IMG/VR virus record: IMGVR_UViG_3300049595_003752
Location: 76,163-105,103 of that record
Reading direction: 5' to 3' (one strand)
DNA from: a virus
DNA: 28,941 bases
The notes beneath the pieces were generated by a model, which saw nothing but the letters and a program-made list of their open reading frames with translations, did no database searches and was not told the DNA's origin. The stretch's first letter is position 1. Each line of letters begins with the position of its first letter. Shown piece after piece: positions 23,084-28,941 of the stretch. The translations under genes and the position numbers were made by a program.

Positions 23084-24634
23084 ATGAAAATGGCAAACGA
23101 AAAGAAATCAATTATTGAGGAAGCTCTTCTTGAAGCCGAGCAAATCGACGCCGCTTTCAAATCTAACGCAAAAGAAATACTGTCTCAGACAATGAGTTCA
23201 GAAATTGAAGAAATGGTAAAGGAATCATTAACTGGTTCGAAAAAAAGATTGAAGGAGGAAGATGAAGAGGAAGAAATGGATTTAGACCTTGAATTAGACA
23301 CCGAAGAAGGTGAAGAAGAAGGGGAAGAATTCGAAGAAATGGATTTAGATATGGACACCGAAGAAGGTGAAGAATCTGAAGACATGGATTTAGACATGGA
23401 CATGGATACTGAAGACATGGGTATGGACTTAGATTTAGGCGATGAGTCTGAAGAAGGTTCTGAAATGGATTTAGATATGGATATGGACATGGAAAATGAA
23501 CCGTCTGGTGAGGAAATGGAAACAGTAGACCTTACTAACGTTAGTGATGATTCTAAATTAATCTCCGTTTTTAAAAAAATGGGCCCAGAAGATGAAATAG
23601 AAGTTGTTAACGATAACGGAATGGTTACATTAAAAGATAACAAATCTGGTTCTGAGTACAGAATCGAACTTAATTCAACTGGAGGAGTTTCTAACGTTGA
23701 GACTTCTGAAATTGAATTGGGTGAAGGTACTGAAGAATCTGGTCAAATTATTTATGAAATCGTTGTGGATGATGAAGACGAAATGTCTGATTACATGATG
23801 GATTACGCATCTGATGAAGACGAAATGTCTGATTATATGATGGACTACGCATCTGATGAAGATAAAATGATGGACCATATGGATTACGCATCTGATGAAG
23901 ATGAAATGTCTTCTTACATGGATTATAAGAAAAGTGGTTTAAAGAACCCAGGTAAAGCTGATTTAAATAAAGACCATGACATTACCCCTTACGAAAAGAA
24001 AAGAGGAATGGCAATCGAAAAATCTATGGCCGGTAAAGATGATGAAGATGAAATGTCTTATATGTCTAGAAGAGTAACTACTAAAGGTAGATACGCTACT
24101 GGAAATAGAACAAACACTAATGCCATTAACAGAATGGGTGGTGCTGAATCTTATAAGTCTACTTACGGAATGTCTGAATCAAAAACTCCACAGATTACAA
24201 AACTCATCAAAGAAAATACAAATTTAAATACAAAATTAACATCTATTGAAAGTGAAAATACTGAATTAAAAGATACTCAAGAAAAAATGGTTGAGGCTCT
24301 TAAACAATTCAGAAAGAAACTTCAAGAGGTGGCTGTCTTTAACAGCAATCTTACTTACGCTGTAAGATTATTCACTGAAAACTCTACTACAAAAGAAGAA
24401 AAACAAGAAATTTTAAAAAGATTAGATTCGGCTAAAGATTTAAAAGAATCTCAATCAATTTATAAACAACTTGTTAAAGAATACACCAACGGTAAAGCTA
24501 CTATTAAGGAATCTATCGAAGAGAAAATTAACAAGACTGCTTCTAGTGGGGCACAAATTAGTGAATCAAGCGTATTTGTACACCCTGAGTTACAAAACAT
24601 GAAAAAACTTTGGGAGTACTCATATAAAAAATAA
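23084..24634 (+). CDS. gp22: Prohead scaffold protein (T4 gp22-like)
   Basis: This 516-aa protein is roughly twice the length of T4 gp22. The N-terminus IIEEALLEAEQIDAAF resembles gp22 (LIAEAQKIDA), and the gene lies directly before the major capsid gene as in T4. Residues about 60-150 are a Glu/Asp/Met run. Residues about 231-281 hold tandem copies of EDEMSDYMMDYASD. Residues 293-304 read DLNKDHDITPYE, a complete EF-hand calcium loop. The C-terminal 150 residues are a coiled coil (KENTNLNTKLTSIESENTELK) and a helical tail. It would form the inner core around which the capsid assembles, then be degraded by the protease. ATG 23090 (MANEKK) is an alternative start, 2 codons later. Confidence 0.88.
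   Translation: MKMANEKKSIIEEALLEAEQIDAAFKSNAKEILSQTMSSEIEEMVKESLTGSKKRLKEEDEEEEMDLDLELDTEEGEEEGEEFEEMDLDMDTEEGEESEDMDLDMDMDTEDMGMDLDLGDESEEGSEMDLDMDMDMENEPSGEEMETVDLTNVSDDSKLISVFKKMGPEDEIEVVNDNGMVTLKDNKSGSEYRIELNSTGGVSNVETSEIELGEGTEESGQIIYEIVVDDEDEMSDYMMDYASDEDEMSDYMMDYASDEDKMMDHMDYASDEDEMSSYMDYKKSGLKNPGKADLNKDHDITPYEKKRGMAIEKSMAGKDDEDEMSYMSRRVTTKGRYATGNRTNTNAINRMGGAESYKSTYGMSESKTPQITKLIKENTNLNTKLTSIESENTELKDTQEKMVEALKQFRKKLQEVAVFNSNLTYAVRLFTENSTTKEEKQEILKRLDSAKDLKESQSIYKQLVKEYTNGKATIKESIEEKINKTASSGAQISESSVFVHPELQNMKKLWEYSYKK
23774..23926 (+). repeat. Tandem 42-bp repeat within scaffold gene
   Basis: Units 23774-23815 and 23816-23857 are full copies (EDEMSDYMMDYASD). 23858-23896 is a 39-base variant and 23897-23926 a partial fourth. 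Copies 1 and 2 differ by only two bases, so duplication is recent or maintained. Confidence 0.9.
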
Positions 24635-24668
24635 TAATAAAAAATAACAAAAACAAAAACCTATAAAA
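24635..24668 (+). promoter_or_regulatory. A-rich leader of the major capsid gene
   Basis: The gap between scaffold stop and capsid ATG is nearly all A with a few T and C, and no G. A-rich leaders substitute for Shine-Dalgarno sites in highly expressed Bacteroidota genes. No separate promoter is visible here. Confidence 0.55.
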
Positions 24669-26465
24669 ATGGGATATTTATTAAAATCAGGTGAGGTTGG
24701 TAATATCGGATTAAAGCACCAAAAAGCTATCCGTGAGGCAACTGTAAACAAATGGGAATCTTTAGGATTCTTAGAAGGCTTAGAAGGCCATATCAGAGAA
24801 AACATCGCTTTGTTATATGAAAACCAAGCGTCAGTTCTTATCAATGAAACTACCACTGCTGGTGGTGTTGGTACACAAGGAAGTTCTTCTGGTTCTTTCG
24901 AAACAGTTGTATTTCCTATCGTAAGACGTGTGTTCTCTAAATTATTAGCTAACGACATCGTTTCTGTACAAGCATTAAACTTACCTATCGGTAAATTATT
25001 CTACTTCGTACCTAAACGTTCTGAGAGAATTGATGATTCAGCTTTCTTGGCAGGTACAAATGGTGGTACATCTAAACATGGTGAGCCTATCGTTACAACT
25101 TGTGTTGATGCAGCTAGTAACTGTGATTTAACATCATACAGTGCTTGTTTAAAGAATCTTTATGATGCTTTCTACAATGACGGTCTTTTTGATCAATCAA
25201 AAGGTATGATAACTTTAAAAGTTGTTACAGGTTCTACTTGTGTAGTATGGACAGCTTGTACTAATGGATTTGAATTTGGTGCAGGAAAAACTCCAGCAGC
25301 AACTGATGGTTCATTACGTCACCAAATTATTGAAGTTACAGGATTTAATTCAACCGGTGCTGGTCGTTTAATCACTCCAGACGGTAATGAAATGGATACT
25401 GAATCTTTCTTAGCATCTTTAACTGTTTCTGCAACTGCAAACATTCTTGACCCAGCTGGTCAAACAATTTACAGTAACGGTGATTCAATTCCTTTCCGTG
25501 TGGTAACACAAAAATATGGTAAAGGTATTGTTCAGTACGGTGATATCTGTACAGCTGATGGTAAACTTTATATTGAAGTTGACTTAACTCACCCAACTTG
25601 TGTAACTTGTGGTACTAACACATTTGATGGTTACATTGGAGCTGATTATACTGGAACTACTTGTTCTGAAATCGCTGGTTTCATTTCTTGGAGACAATAC
25701 TCTGACCTTGAAGCTGAATCAGAAATGGGAGAAGTTTCTTTCGAACTTCAATCTGTAACTGTATCTGTTACTGAAAGAAAATTAAGAGCTACTTGGACTC
25801 CTGAATTAGCACAAGACGTTAGTGCATTCCACAACATCGATGCTGAAGCTGAATTAACAGCATTATTATCTGAGCAAGTTGCAGCTGAAATTGACCGTGA
25901 AATCTTAATCGATTTACGTAAAGGTGCGGCATGGCAATTACGTTGGGATTACAACGGTTGGAAGCGTTTACCAAACAACAATGGTTACACTCAAAAAGAT
26001 TGGAACCAAACTTTGATGACAGCTATCAACCAAATCTCAGCTCAAATCCATAAATCTACATTAAGAGGTGGAGCTAACTTTATCGTTGTATCTTCTGAGG
26101 TATCAGCAGTATTCGATGATTTAGAATATTTCCACGTATCTAACGCAGCTCCTGAGCAAGATCAGTATAACATGGGTATTGAAAGAGTAGGTTCATTAAG
26201 TGGACGTTACACTGTATACCGTGACCCTTACGCTCCAGCATATTCAGTTATCATTGGACACAAAGGTAAGTCATTGTTAGACACTGGTTACATCTACGCT
26301 CCATACGTACCGATGCAGTTAACACCTACAATGTACAATCCGTTTAACTTCGTACCTGTTAAAGGTATCATGACTCGTTACGCTAAAAAAATGGTGAACA
26401 ACCGCTTTTACGGCCATATCAGAGTTGACGGTTTACGTACTTTTGATGTTAGAGAATTACGTTAA
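24669..26465 (+). CDS. gp23: Major capsid protein (T4 gp23-like)
   Basis: This 598-aa protein is longer than T4 gp23 (521). The best match to gp23 is KLRATWTPELAQDVSAFHNIDAEAEL and the following LSEQVAAEIDREI (about 371-412). Further matches are GRYTVYRDPYAP, YIYAPYVPMQLTP and the C-terminal MTRYAKKMVNNRFYGHIRV. A prohead-protease site fits at INE60 before TTTAGG, close to the T4 site at residue 65. All nine cysteines lie between residues 145 and 332 (145, 152, 160, 191, 197, 294, 311, 314, 332), in the region where gp23 proteins carry a variable insertion domain. Codon use is richer in C-ending codons than neighbours, as expected for high expression. The leader is A-rich without Shine-Dalgarno. 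A strong terminator follows. Confidence 0.96.
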   Translation: MGYLLKSGEVGNIGLKHQKAIREATVNKWESLGFLEGLEGHIRENIALLYENQASVLINETTTAGGVGTQGSSSGSFETVVFPIVRRVFSKLLANDIVSVQALNLPIGKLFYFVPKRSERIDDSAFLAGTNGGTSKHGEPIVTTCVDAASNCDLTSYSACLKNLYDAFYNDGLFDQSKGMITLKVVTGSTCVVWTACTNGFEFGAGKTPAATDGSLRHQIIEVTGFNSTGAGRLITPDGNEMDTESFLASLTVSATANILDPAGQTIYSNGDSIPFRVVTQKYGKGIVQYGDICTADGKLYIEVDLTHPTCVTCGTNTFDGYIGADYTGTTCSEIAGFISWRQYSDLEAESEMGEVSFELQSVTVSVTERKLRATWTPELAQDVSAFHNIDAEAELTALLSEQVAAEIDREILIDLRKGAAWQLRWDYNGWKRLPNNNGYTQKDWNQTLMTAINQISAQIHKSTLRGGANFIVVSSEVSAVFDDLEYFHVSNAAPEQDQYNMGIERVGSLSGRYTVYRDPYAPAYSVIIGHKGKSLLDTGYIYAPYVPMQLTPTMYNPFNFVPVKGIMTRYAKKMVNNRFYGHIRVDGLRTFDVRELR

Positions 26466-26490
26466 TCGTATTATACTCTATAAATTTAAA

Positions 26491-26515
26491 AGGGTGGTTT
26501 TTACCACCCTTTTTT
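26491..26515 (+). terminator. Rho-independent terminator after major capsid gene
   Basis: The stem AGGGTGGT/ACCACCCT with loop TTTT is followed by a T-run. Confidence 0.93.
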
Positions 26516-26547
26516 ATGATCTATTTATAATAAACGTTAATATGGGT

Positions 26548-26557
26548 ATATTTATAT
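26548..26557 (+). promoter_or_regulatory. ATATTTATAT motif before HNH fusion gene
   Basis: It ends 3 nt before the ATG at 26561. A weaker CTATTTATAA lies at 26521-26530. The 16 bases 26548-26563 recur exactly at 27238-27253. Confidence 0.52.
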
Positions 26558-26563
26558 TATATG
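26548..26563 (+). repeat. 16-bp direct repeat flanking the HNH segment, copy 1
   Basis: ATATTTATATTATATG is identical to 27238-27253. Both copies end in an in-frame ATG. Confidence 0.9.
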
Positions 26564-27493
26564 GGAAAGAAAAGAATTGAAATACCTGAAGATGTTTTAT
26601 TAGAAATGGTAAGATTATATAATGAAGAATATGTTGGTACCCCATCATTGTCAGATAGATTTGGTTACCATAAATCTATTATATTAAGAAGTTTTAAAAA
26701 CAAAGGTGTTGTCTTAGGTCCATCTGGTCGTAAATGGACTGGTGGTAGAGAGATTGCTGATAAAAAATGGAGAGAAAAAAATAAAGAAAAATTATCCGAA
26801 TATCATAAAGAATGGTCAGAAAAAAACCGAGAATATTTACGTGAATATCATGCCAAATGGCGTGAAGTAAATCGTGAATCATTAAACGAATATAAAAGAC
26901 ATTACGAAAAAACCAAAAAAGATTCTGACCCAGCTTATAAATTGGCTTGTTACACCAGAACTGCCATCTATACTTGTTTAAAAGAAAGAAATGTTGATAA
27001 ATATAAAAATACTTTTGATTTATTACCTTATACGTTGGAAGAGCTGATTCAACATTTGGAACTTAGATTTCAAGAAGGTATGTCGTGGGATAATTATGGA
27101 AGATGGCATGTTGATCACATTAAACCAATGGTTTCTTTTAATATTAAAGAACCGACTGATAAAGAATTTCAAGATTGTTGGTCTTTAAGTAATTTACAAC
27201 CATTATGGGAACAAGATAATTTATCCAAAGGTGGTAGATATTTATATTATATGCCAAAGAACTATATACCATACGATCTAGCCTTAAAATTGAATGAAAA
27301 GGGTTATAATGTATCCACTCATGCTTATTATAACATCTATAATAAACATATATTTATTCACACACCTGTCAATCATAATGAAGCTATATGGGCACCAACT
27401 TTTGGTGAGACTATTGATTGGTTCAAAGAAAATTACGATATTGATGTACAACCAAATGTAGAATCTATTGAAGAGGCTTTGAATAAAATATGA
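26561..27493 (+). CDS. HNH homing endonuclease fused to a small phage protein domain
   Basis: This is a 310-aa protein. Residues 1-55 look like a helix-turn-helix (TPSLSDRFGYHKSIILRSF). Residues 65-125 are a charged helical spacer of EKNxExxxEYHxxW repeats. Residues about 184-226 are the HNH site: RWHVDHIKPM, then CWSLSNLQPLWEQDN, with catalytic residues intact. From residue 231 (MPKNYIPYDLALKLNEKGYN) the chain changes to what looks like a small stand-alone phage protein ending in WAPTFGETIDWFKENYDI, a pattern I know from many Bacteroidota phages. The internal ATG at 27251 has its own perfect ATATTTATAT motif 3 nt upstream. I infer a mobile HNH cassette that landed in frame ahead of that gene. 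The stop overlaps the next start (ATGA). Confidence 0.85.
   Translation: MGKKRIEIPEDVLLEMVRLYNEEYVGTPSLSDRFGYHKSIILRSFKNKGVVLGPSGRKWTGGREIADKKWREKNKEKLSEYHKEWSEKNREYLREYHAKWREVNRESLNEYKRHYEKTKKDSDPAYKLACYTRTAIYTCLKERNVDKYKNTFDLLPYTLEELIQHLELRFQEGMSWDNYGRWHVDHIKPMVSFNIKEPTDKEFQDCWSLSNLQPLWEQDNLSKGGRYLYYMPKNYIPYDLALKLNEKGYNVSTHAYYNIYNKHIFIHTPVNHNEAIWAPTFGETIDWFKENYDIDVQPNVESIEEALNKI
27238..27253 (+). repeat. 16-bp direct repeat, copy 2; possible internal promoter and start
   Basis: ATATTTATATTATATG, identical to 26548-26563. Its ATG (27251) would start an 80-residue product in the same frame as the HNH fusion. Confidence 0.75.
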
Positions 27494-27807
27494 AAGATTT
27501 AATTCTTAAAATACTAAAAGAATCGGAAGATGAATTTGATTGGATTGAGTCACCTTTCGGTATTGACGATAATCTAATGAACTATCTAATCCAAAATTAC
27601 CGTGTTGGGGAATATAATGACGTGGCAAAAGAGTTCTTAGGCATTAAATACGTGATGGTTGATGATAAAATGTACCCACTTGAAGGCCATAAAAAACAAT
27701 TAACTAATAAAATCTATTGGGAGGTTGTTGATGAATTTCCTAACATGAACCAACCTGTTTTAAGAAGAACAATTAAAACTTTTTTAAACAATATCACTAG
27801 TAACTAA
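27490..27807 (+). CDS. Small hypothetical protein with capsid-targeting-like N-terminus
   Basis: This 105-aa protein begins MKDLILKILKESEDEFDW. The first ten or so residues match the IRKILKE-type peptides of the tRNA-repair fusion and the SprT-like peptidase, with an LKE cleavage site. The rest (DNLMNYLIQNYRVGEYNDVAKEFLG and KKQLTNKIYWEVVDEFP) is a compact alpha/beta sequence I do not recognise. It is coupled to the HNH fusion gene by an ATGA overlap. Its 3' end overlaps the convergent minus-strand gene by 24 bases. It is a candidate packaged protein on the strength of its N-terminus only. Confidence 0.7.
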   Translation: MKDLILKILKESEDEFDWIESPFGIDDNLMNYLIQNYRVGEYNDVAKEFLGIKYVMVDDKMYPLEGHKKQLTNKIYWEVVDEFPNMNQPVLRRTIKTFLNNITSN

Positions 27808-28086
27808 ATGTTGCCACACATTACCGTCCCAAAATTCTAATCTGTTTAATTCTTGATTCCAAATTACAGTTCCGATAGAGTGTAATCTACCCGTAACCCA
27901 CATATCACCATCAGCATCTAAAACAAGTCTTTCTTGACCCCCTAAATTAACTTGCCACATGTTTGGGTATGTATCGTTTGTAAGTGGGCCTCCAATGGTT
28001 ATTACATCACCACCTAAATCAATATCATAATGTAATTCTTCCGAATGTAGTATAAGACGGTGTTTTTTAATTCTTTTTTTAATCAC
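27784..28086 (-). CDS. Tail-fibre-like C-terminal fragment, possibly a remnant
   Basis: About 100 aa. It contains NMWQVNLGGQERLVLDADGDMWVTGRLHSIG and NRLEFWDGNVWQHL. The pattern NxLExxDGxxW is typical of the C-terminal ends of phage tail fibres and of virion proteins of Bacteroidota phages. The frame is open to an ATG at 28131, but that ATG lies inside the terminator stem of the upstream minus-strand gene. GTG at 28086 is therefore preferred, and it is a weak start. No clear promoter is present; TATTTTTG at about 28091-28098 on the minus strand matches TAnnTTTG without a good upstream box. It may be a decayed or displaced fibre-gene end rather than a working gene. Confidence 0.5.
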   Translation of the reverse strand: MIKKRIKKHRLILHSEELHYDIDLGGDVITIGGPLTNDTYPNMWQVNLGGQERLVLDADGDMWVTGRLHSIGTVIWNQELNRLEFWDGNVWQHLVTSDIV

Positions 28087-28091
28087 AAAAC

Positions 28092-28132
28092 AAAAATAAA
28101 AATGGGAAGTACTTTTGTAAATACTTCCCATT
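28092..28132 (-). terminator. Rho-independent terminator of the 28155-28913 gene
   Basis: Arms 28102-28111 and 28122-28131 are a perfect 10-bp inverted repeat (ATGGGAAGTA/TACTTCCCAT). On the minus strand it is followed by TTTTATTTTTG. It lies 23 bases after the stop codon. Confidence 0.88.
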
Positions 28133-28154
28133 CTATTATATATGATTAAAAAAA

Positions 28155-28913
28155 TTAACCTTTATAAGTATCGTCTTTGATGCCTCTTTCTTTAGCTAAT
28201 TCCTTATTGGTCTTACCTTTAAGAGTTGTATTAACCACTTTCATAACATCTTGTGGTATAATCTCCATTAATTCCATCATACCTACAGCTGTAACTGGAA
28301 TATCTTTAGAATCCCAAATTGTGGTTGCTGAATGACCTGTTTTGGTTTTGTCATAGTGAAAAGCCACCTTAGAAAAGATGTTATCACGAGTTTGTTCTTC
28401 TTTGATTGATTTGTCAATCACAAACACAAGAACACCATTCTCAGTGTATTGGTTAAAATACTTTTTAAAGTCATTTTGGTCGGAAGAAACACACCACTTA
28501 GTTGACTTACCGTAAACATTAGAACTACGAGAAGTAAGTGGTTGGAGTACTACAAATCTGTCGTCTTCGTGTACAGTAATAGTTTCAAATTTCTTAACTT
28601 GACTCTTAGTCACTTTTTCACGTGCCAATTTAATTGTGTCAACAATTTCTTGGTTAGAACCATAAGAGTAGATATCTTTATTTTCTAAAAGATTTTTATC
28701 AGAAAGTTCTTCAAATTCTTTTACAATATCAAACATTTCTTTAAATGTATTTGACTTTAATTCTTCTTTAAGCCAATCCACCCAAGATTCTGCTTGTTTA
28801 ACCATAAACGGTAAGTATTTATTAGTACTTGAAGGATCATTTTTAGCCAAAATTTCAACTAAATCAATAACAAATTTTGGGTTCTGTTCTTTAAGGTCTT
28901 TCTTTTTTGCCAT
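28155..28913 (-). CDS. YGxxTKWC-motif phage protein, paralog of the 8949-11720 N-terminal region
   Basis: This is a 252-aa protein. NDPSSTNKYLPFMV (25-38), KSQVKKFE (103-110), YGKSTKWCVSS (134-144) and YFNQYTENGVLVFVIDK (152-168) line up in order with the first ~230 residues of the 923-aa protein. The second half contains a FSKVAFHYD strand and a helical tail. I know of no function for this phage family. Unlike its large paralog, it has a host-type promoter (TATCTTTG at 28941-28934) and a solid terminator. It forms a single-gene unit likely expressed early or middle. The N-terminus MAKKKDLKEQN has an LKE, but it lacks the amphipathic helix of the capsid-targeting-like peptides. Confidence 0.78.
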   Translation of the reverse strand: MAKKKDLKEQNPKFVIDLVEILAKNDPSSTNKYLPFMVKQAESWVDWLKEELKSNTFKEMFDIVKEFEELSDKNLLENKDIYSYGSNQEIVDTIKLAREKVTKSQVKKFETITVHEDDRFVVLQPLTSRSSNVYGKSTKWCVSSDQNDFKKYFNQYTENGVLVFVIDKSIKEEQTRDNIFSKVAFHYDKTKTGHSATTIWDSKDIPVTAVGMMELMEIIPQDVMKVVNTTLKGKTNKELAKERGIKDDTYKG

Positions 28914-28933
28914 ATCTTATTTGTATTACAGTA

Positions 28934-28941
28934 CAAAGATA
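28934..28941 (-). promoter_or_regulatory. Bacteroidota-type -7 box (TATCTTTG)
   Basis: The minus strand reads TATCTTTG 20 nt before the ATG at 28913, the same box as at 19418-19411. The -33 element would lie beyond the window edge. Confidence 0.7.

Noticed and set aside
23185-23643. 152-codon Ser-rich open frame opposite the scaffold gene
   Set aside because: It mirrors the Glu/Asp/Met-rich scaffold codons. No motif and no promoter.
24674-24683. ATATTTATTA just inside the capsid gene as a promoter
   Set aside because: It lies after the capsid ATG and encodes the GYLLK start. No downstream start is plausible.
24620-24958. 112-codon minus-strand frame over the start of the major capsid gene
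   Set aside because: It overlaps a certain gene and contains no recognisable domain.
28087-28131. ATG start at 28131 for the tail-fibre-like fragment
   Set aside because: The codon lies in a perfect terminator stem that clearly serves the upstream minus-strand gene.

Overview
The window is part of a large, AT-rich tailed-phage genome with a T4-type head-gene core. I recognise, on the + strand: large terminase (11769-13598), portal (13685-15610), prohead protease (21032-21817), scaffold (23084-24634) and major capsid protein (24669-26465). The host is probably a member of the Bacteroidota. Two minus-strand genes carry the Bacteroidota-type promoter box TAnnTTTG, one with a correctly spaced upstream TTTG. 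Shine-Dalgarno sites are rare and several leaders are A-rich. A DUF4494-like gene and a type II glutamine synthetase also fit.

Layout. 1-498: 3' truncated HNH-like endonuclease gene on the minus strand. 555-8826: nucleotidyltransferase-fold protein, two cysteine-rich modular proteins, a large acidic zinc-finger/proline-rich protein and two coupled genes, closed by a terminator. 8949-11720: a 923-aa protein paralogous to the minus-strand gene at 28155-28913. 11769-17015: terminase, portal and three small genes in the place of T4 core genes 67/68, closed by a terminator. 17118-18708: a terminator-bounded cassette with glutamine synthetase II and an unknown gene. 18740-20976 (minus): an unknown gene behind a host-type promoter, then a tRNA nucleotidyltransferase fused to a 2H phosphoesterase. 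21032-22098: protease and a zinc-ribbon protein. 22238-22944: a DUF4494-like gene and a convergent SprT-like metallopeptidase. 23084-26465: scaffold and major capsid. 26561-28913: HNH endonuclease fused to a small phage protein, a small protein, a tail-fibre-like fragment, and the second paralog. No stretch over 300 bases lacks a gene. I saw no tRNA, CRISPR array or insertion sequence.

Two signals tie the window together. First, a strand-oriented motif close to ATATTTATWW lies just upstream of many genes on both strands, at variable distance from the start codon (3 to about 52 nt). It behaves like a phage-specific (late?) promoter, and at five genes it would give nearly leaderless mRNAs. Second, many proteins not normally in phage heads begin with a short amphipathic peptide ending in (I/L/M)xE, such as IRKILKE. 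That resembles T4 capsid-targeting sequences removed by the gp21 protease. If so, the tRNA-repair fusion enzyme, the SprT-like peptidase, the zinc-ribbon protein and others would be packaged in the capsid and injected with the DNA. I consider this the most interesting system in the window.
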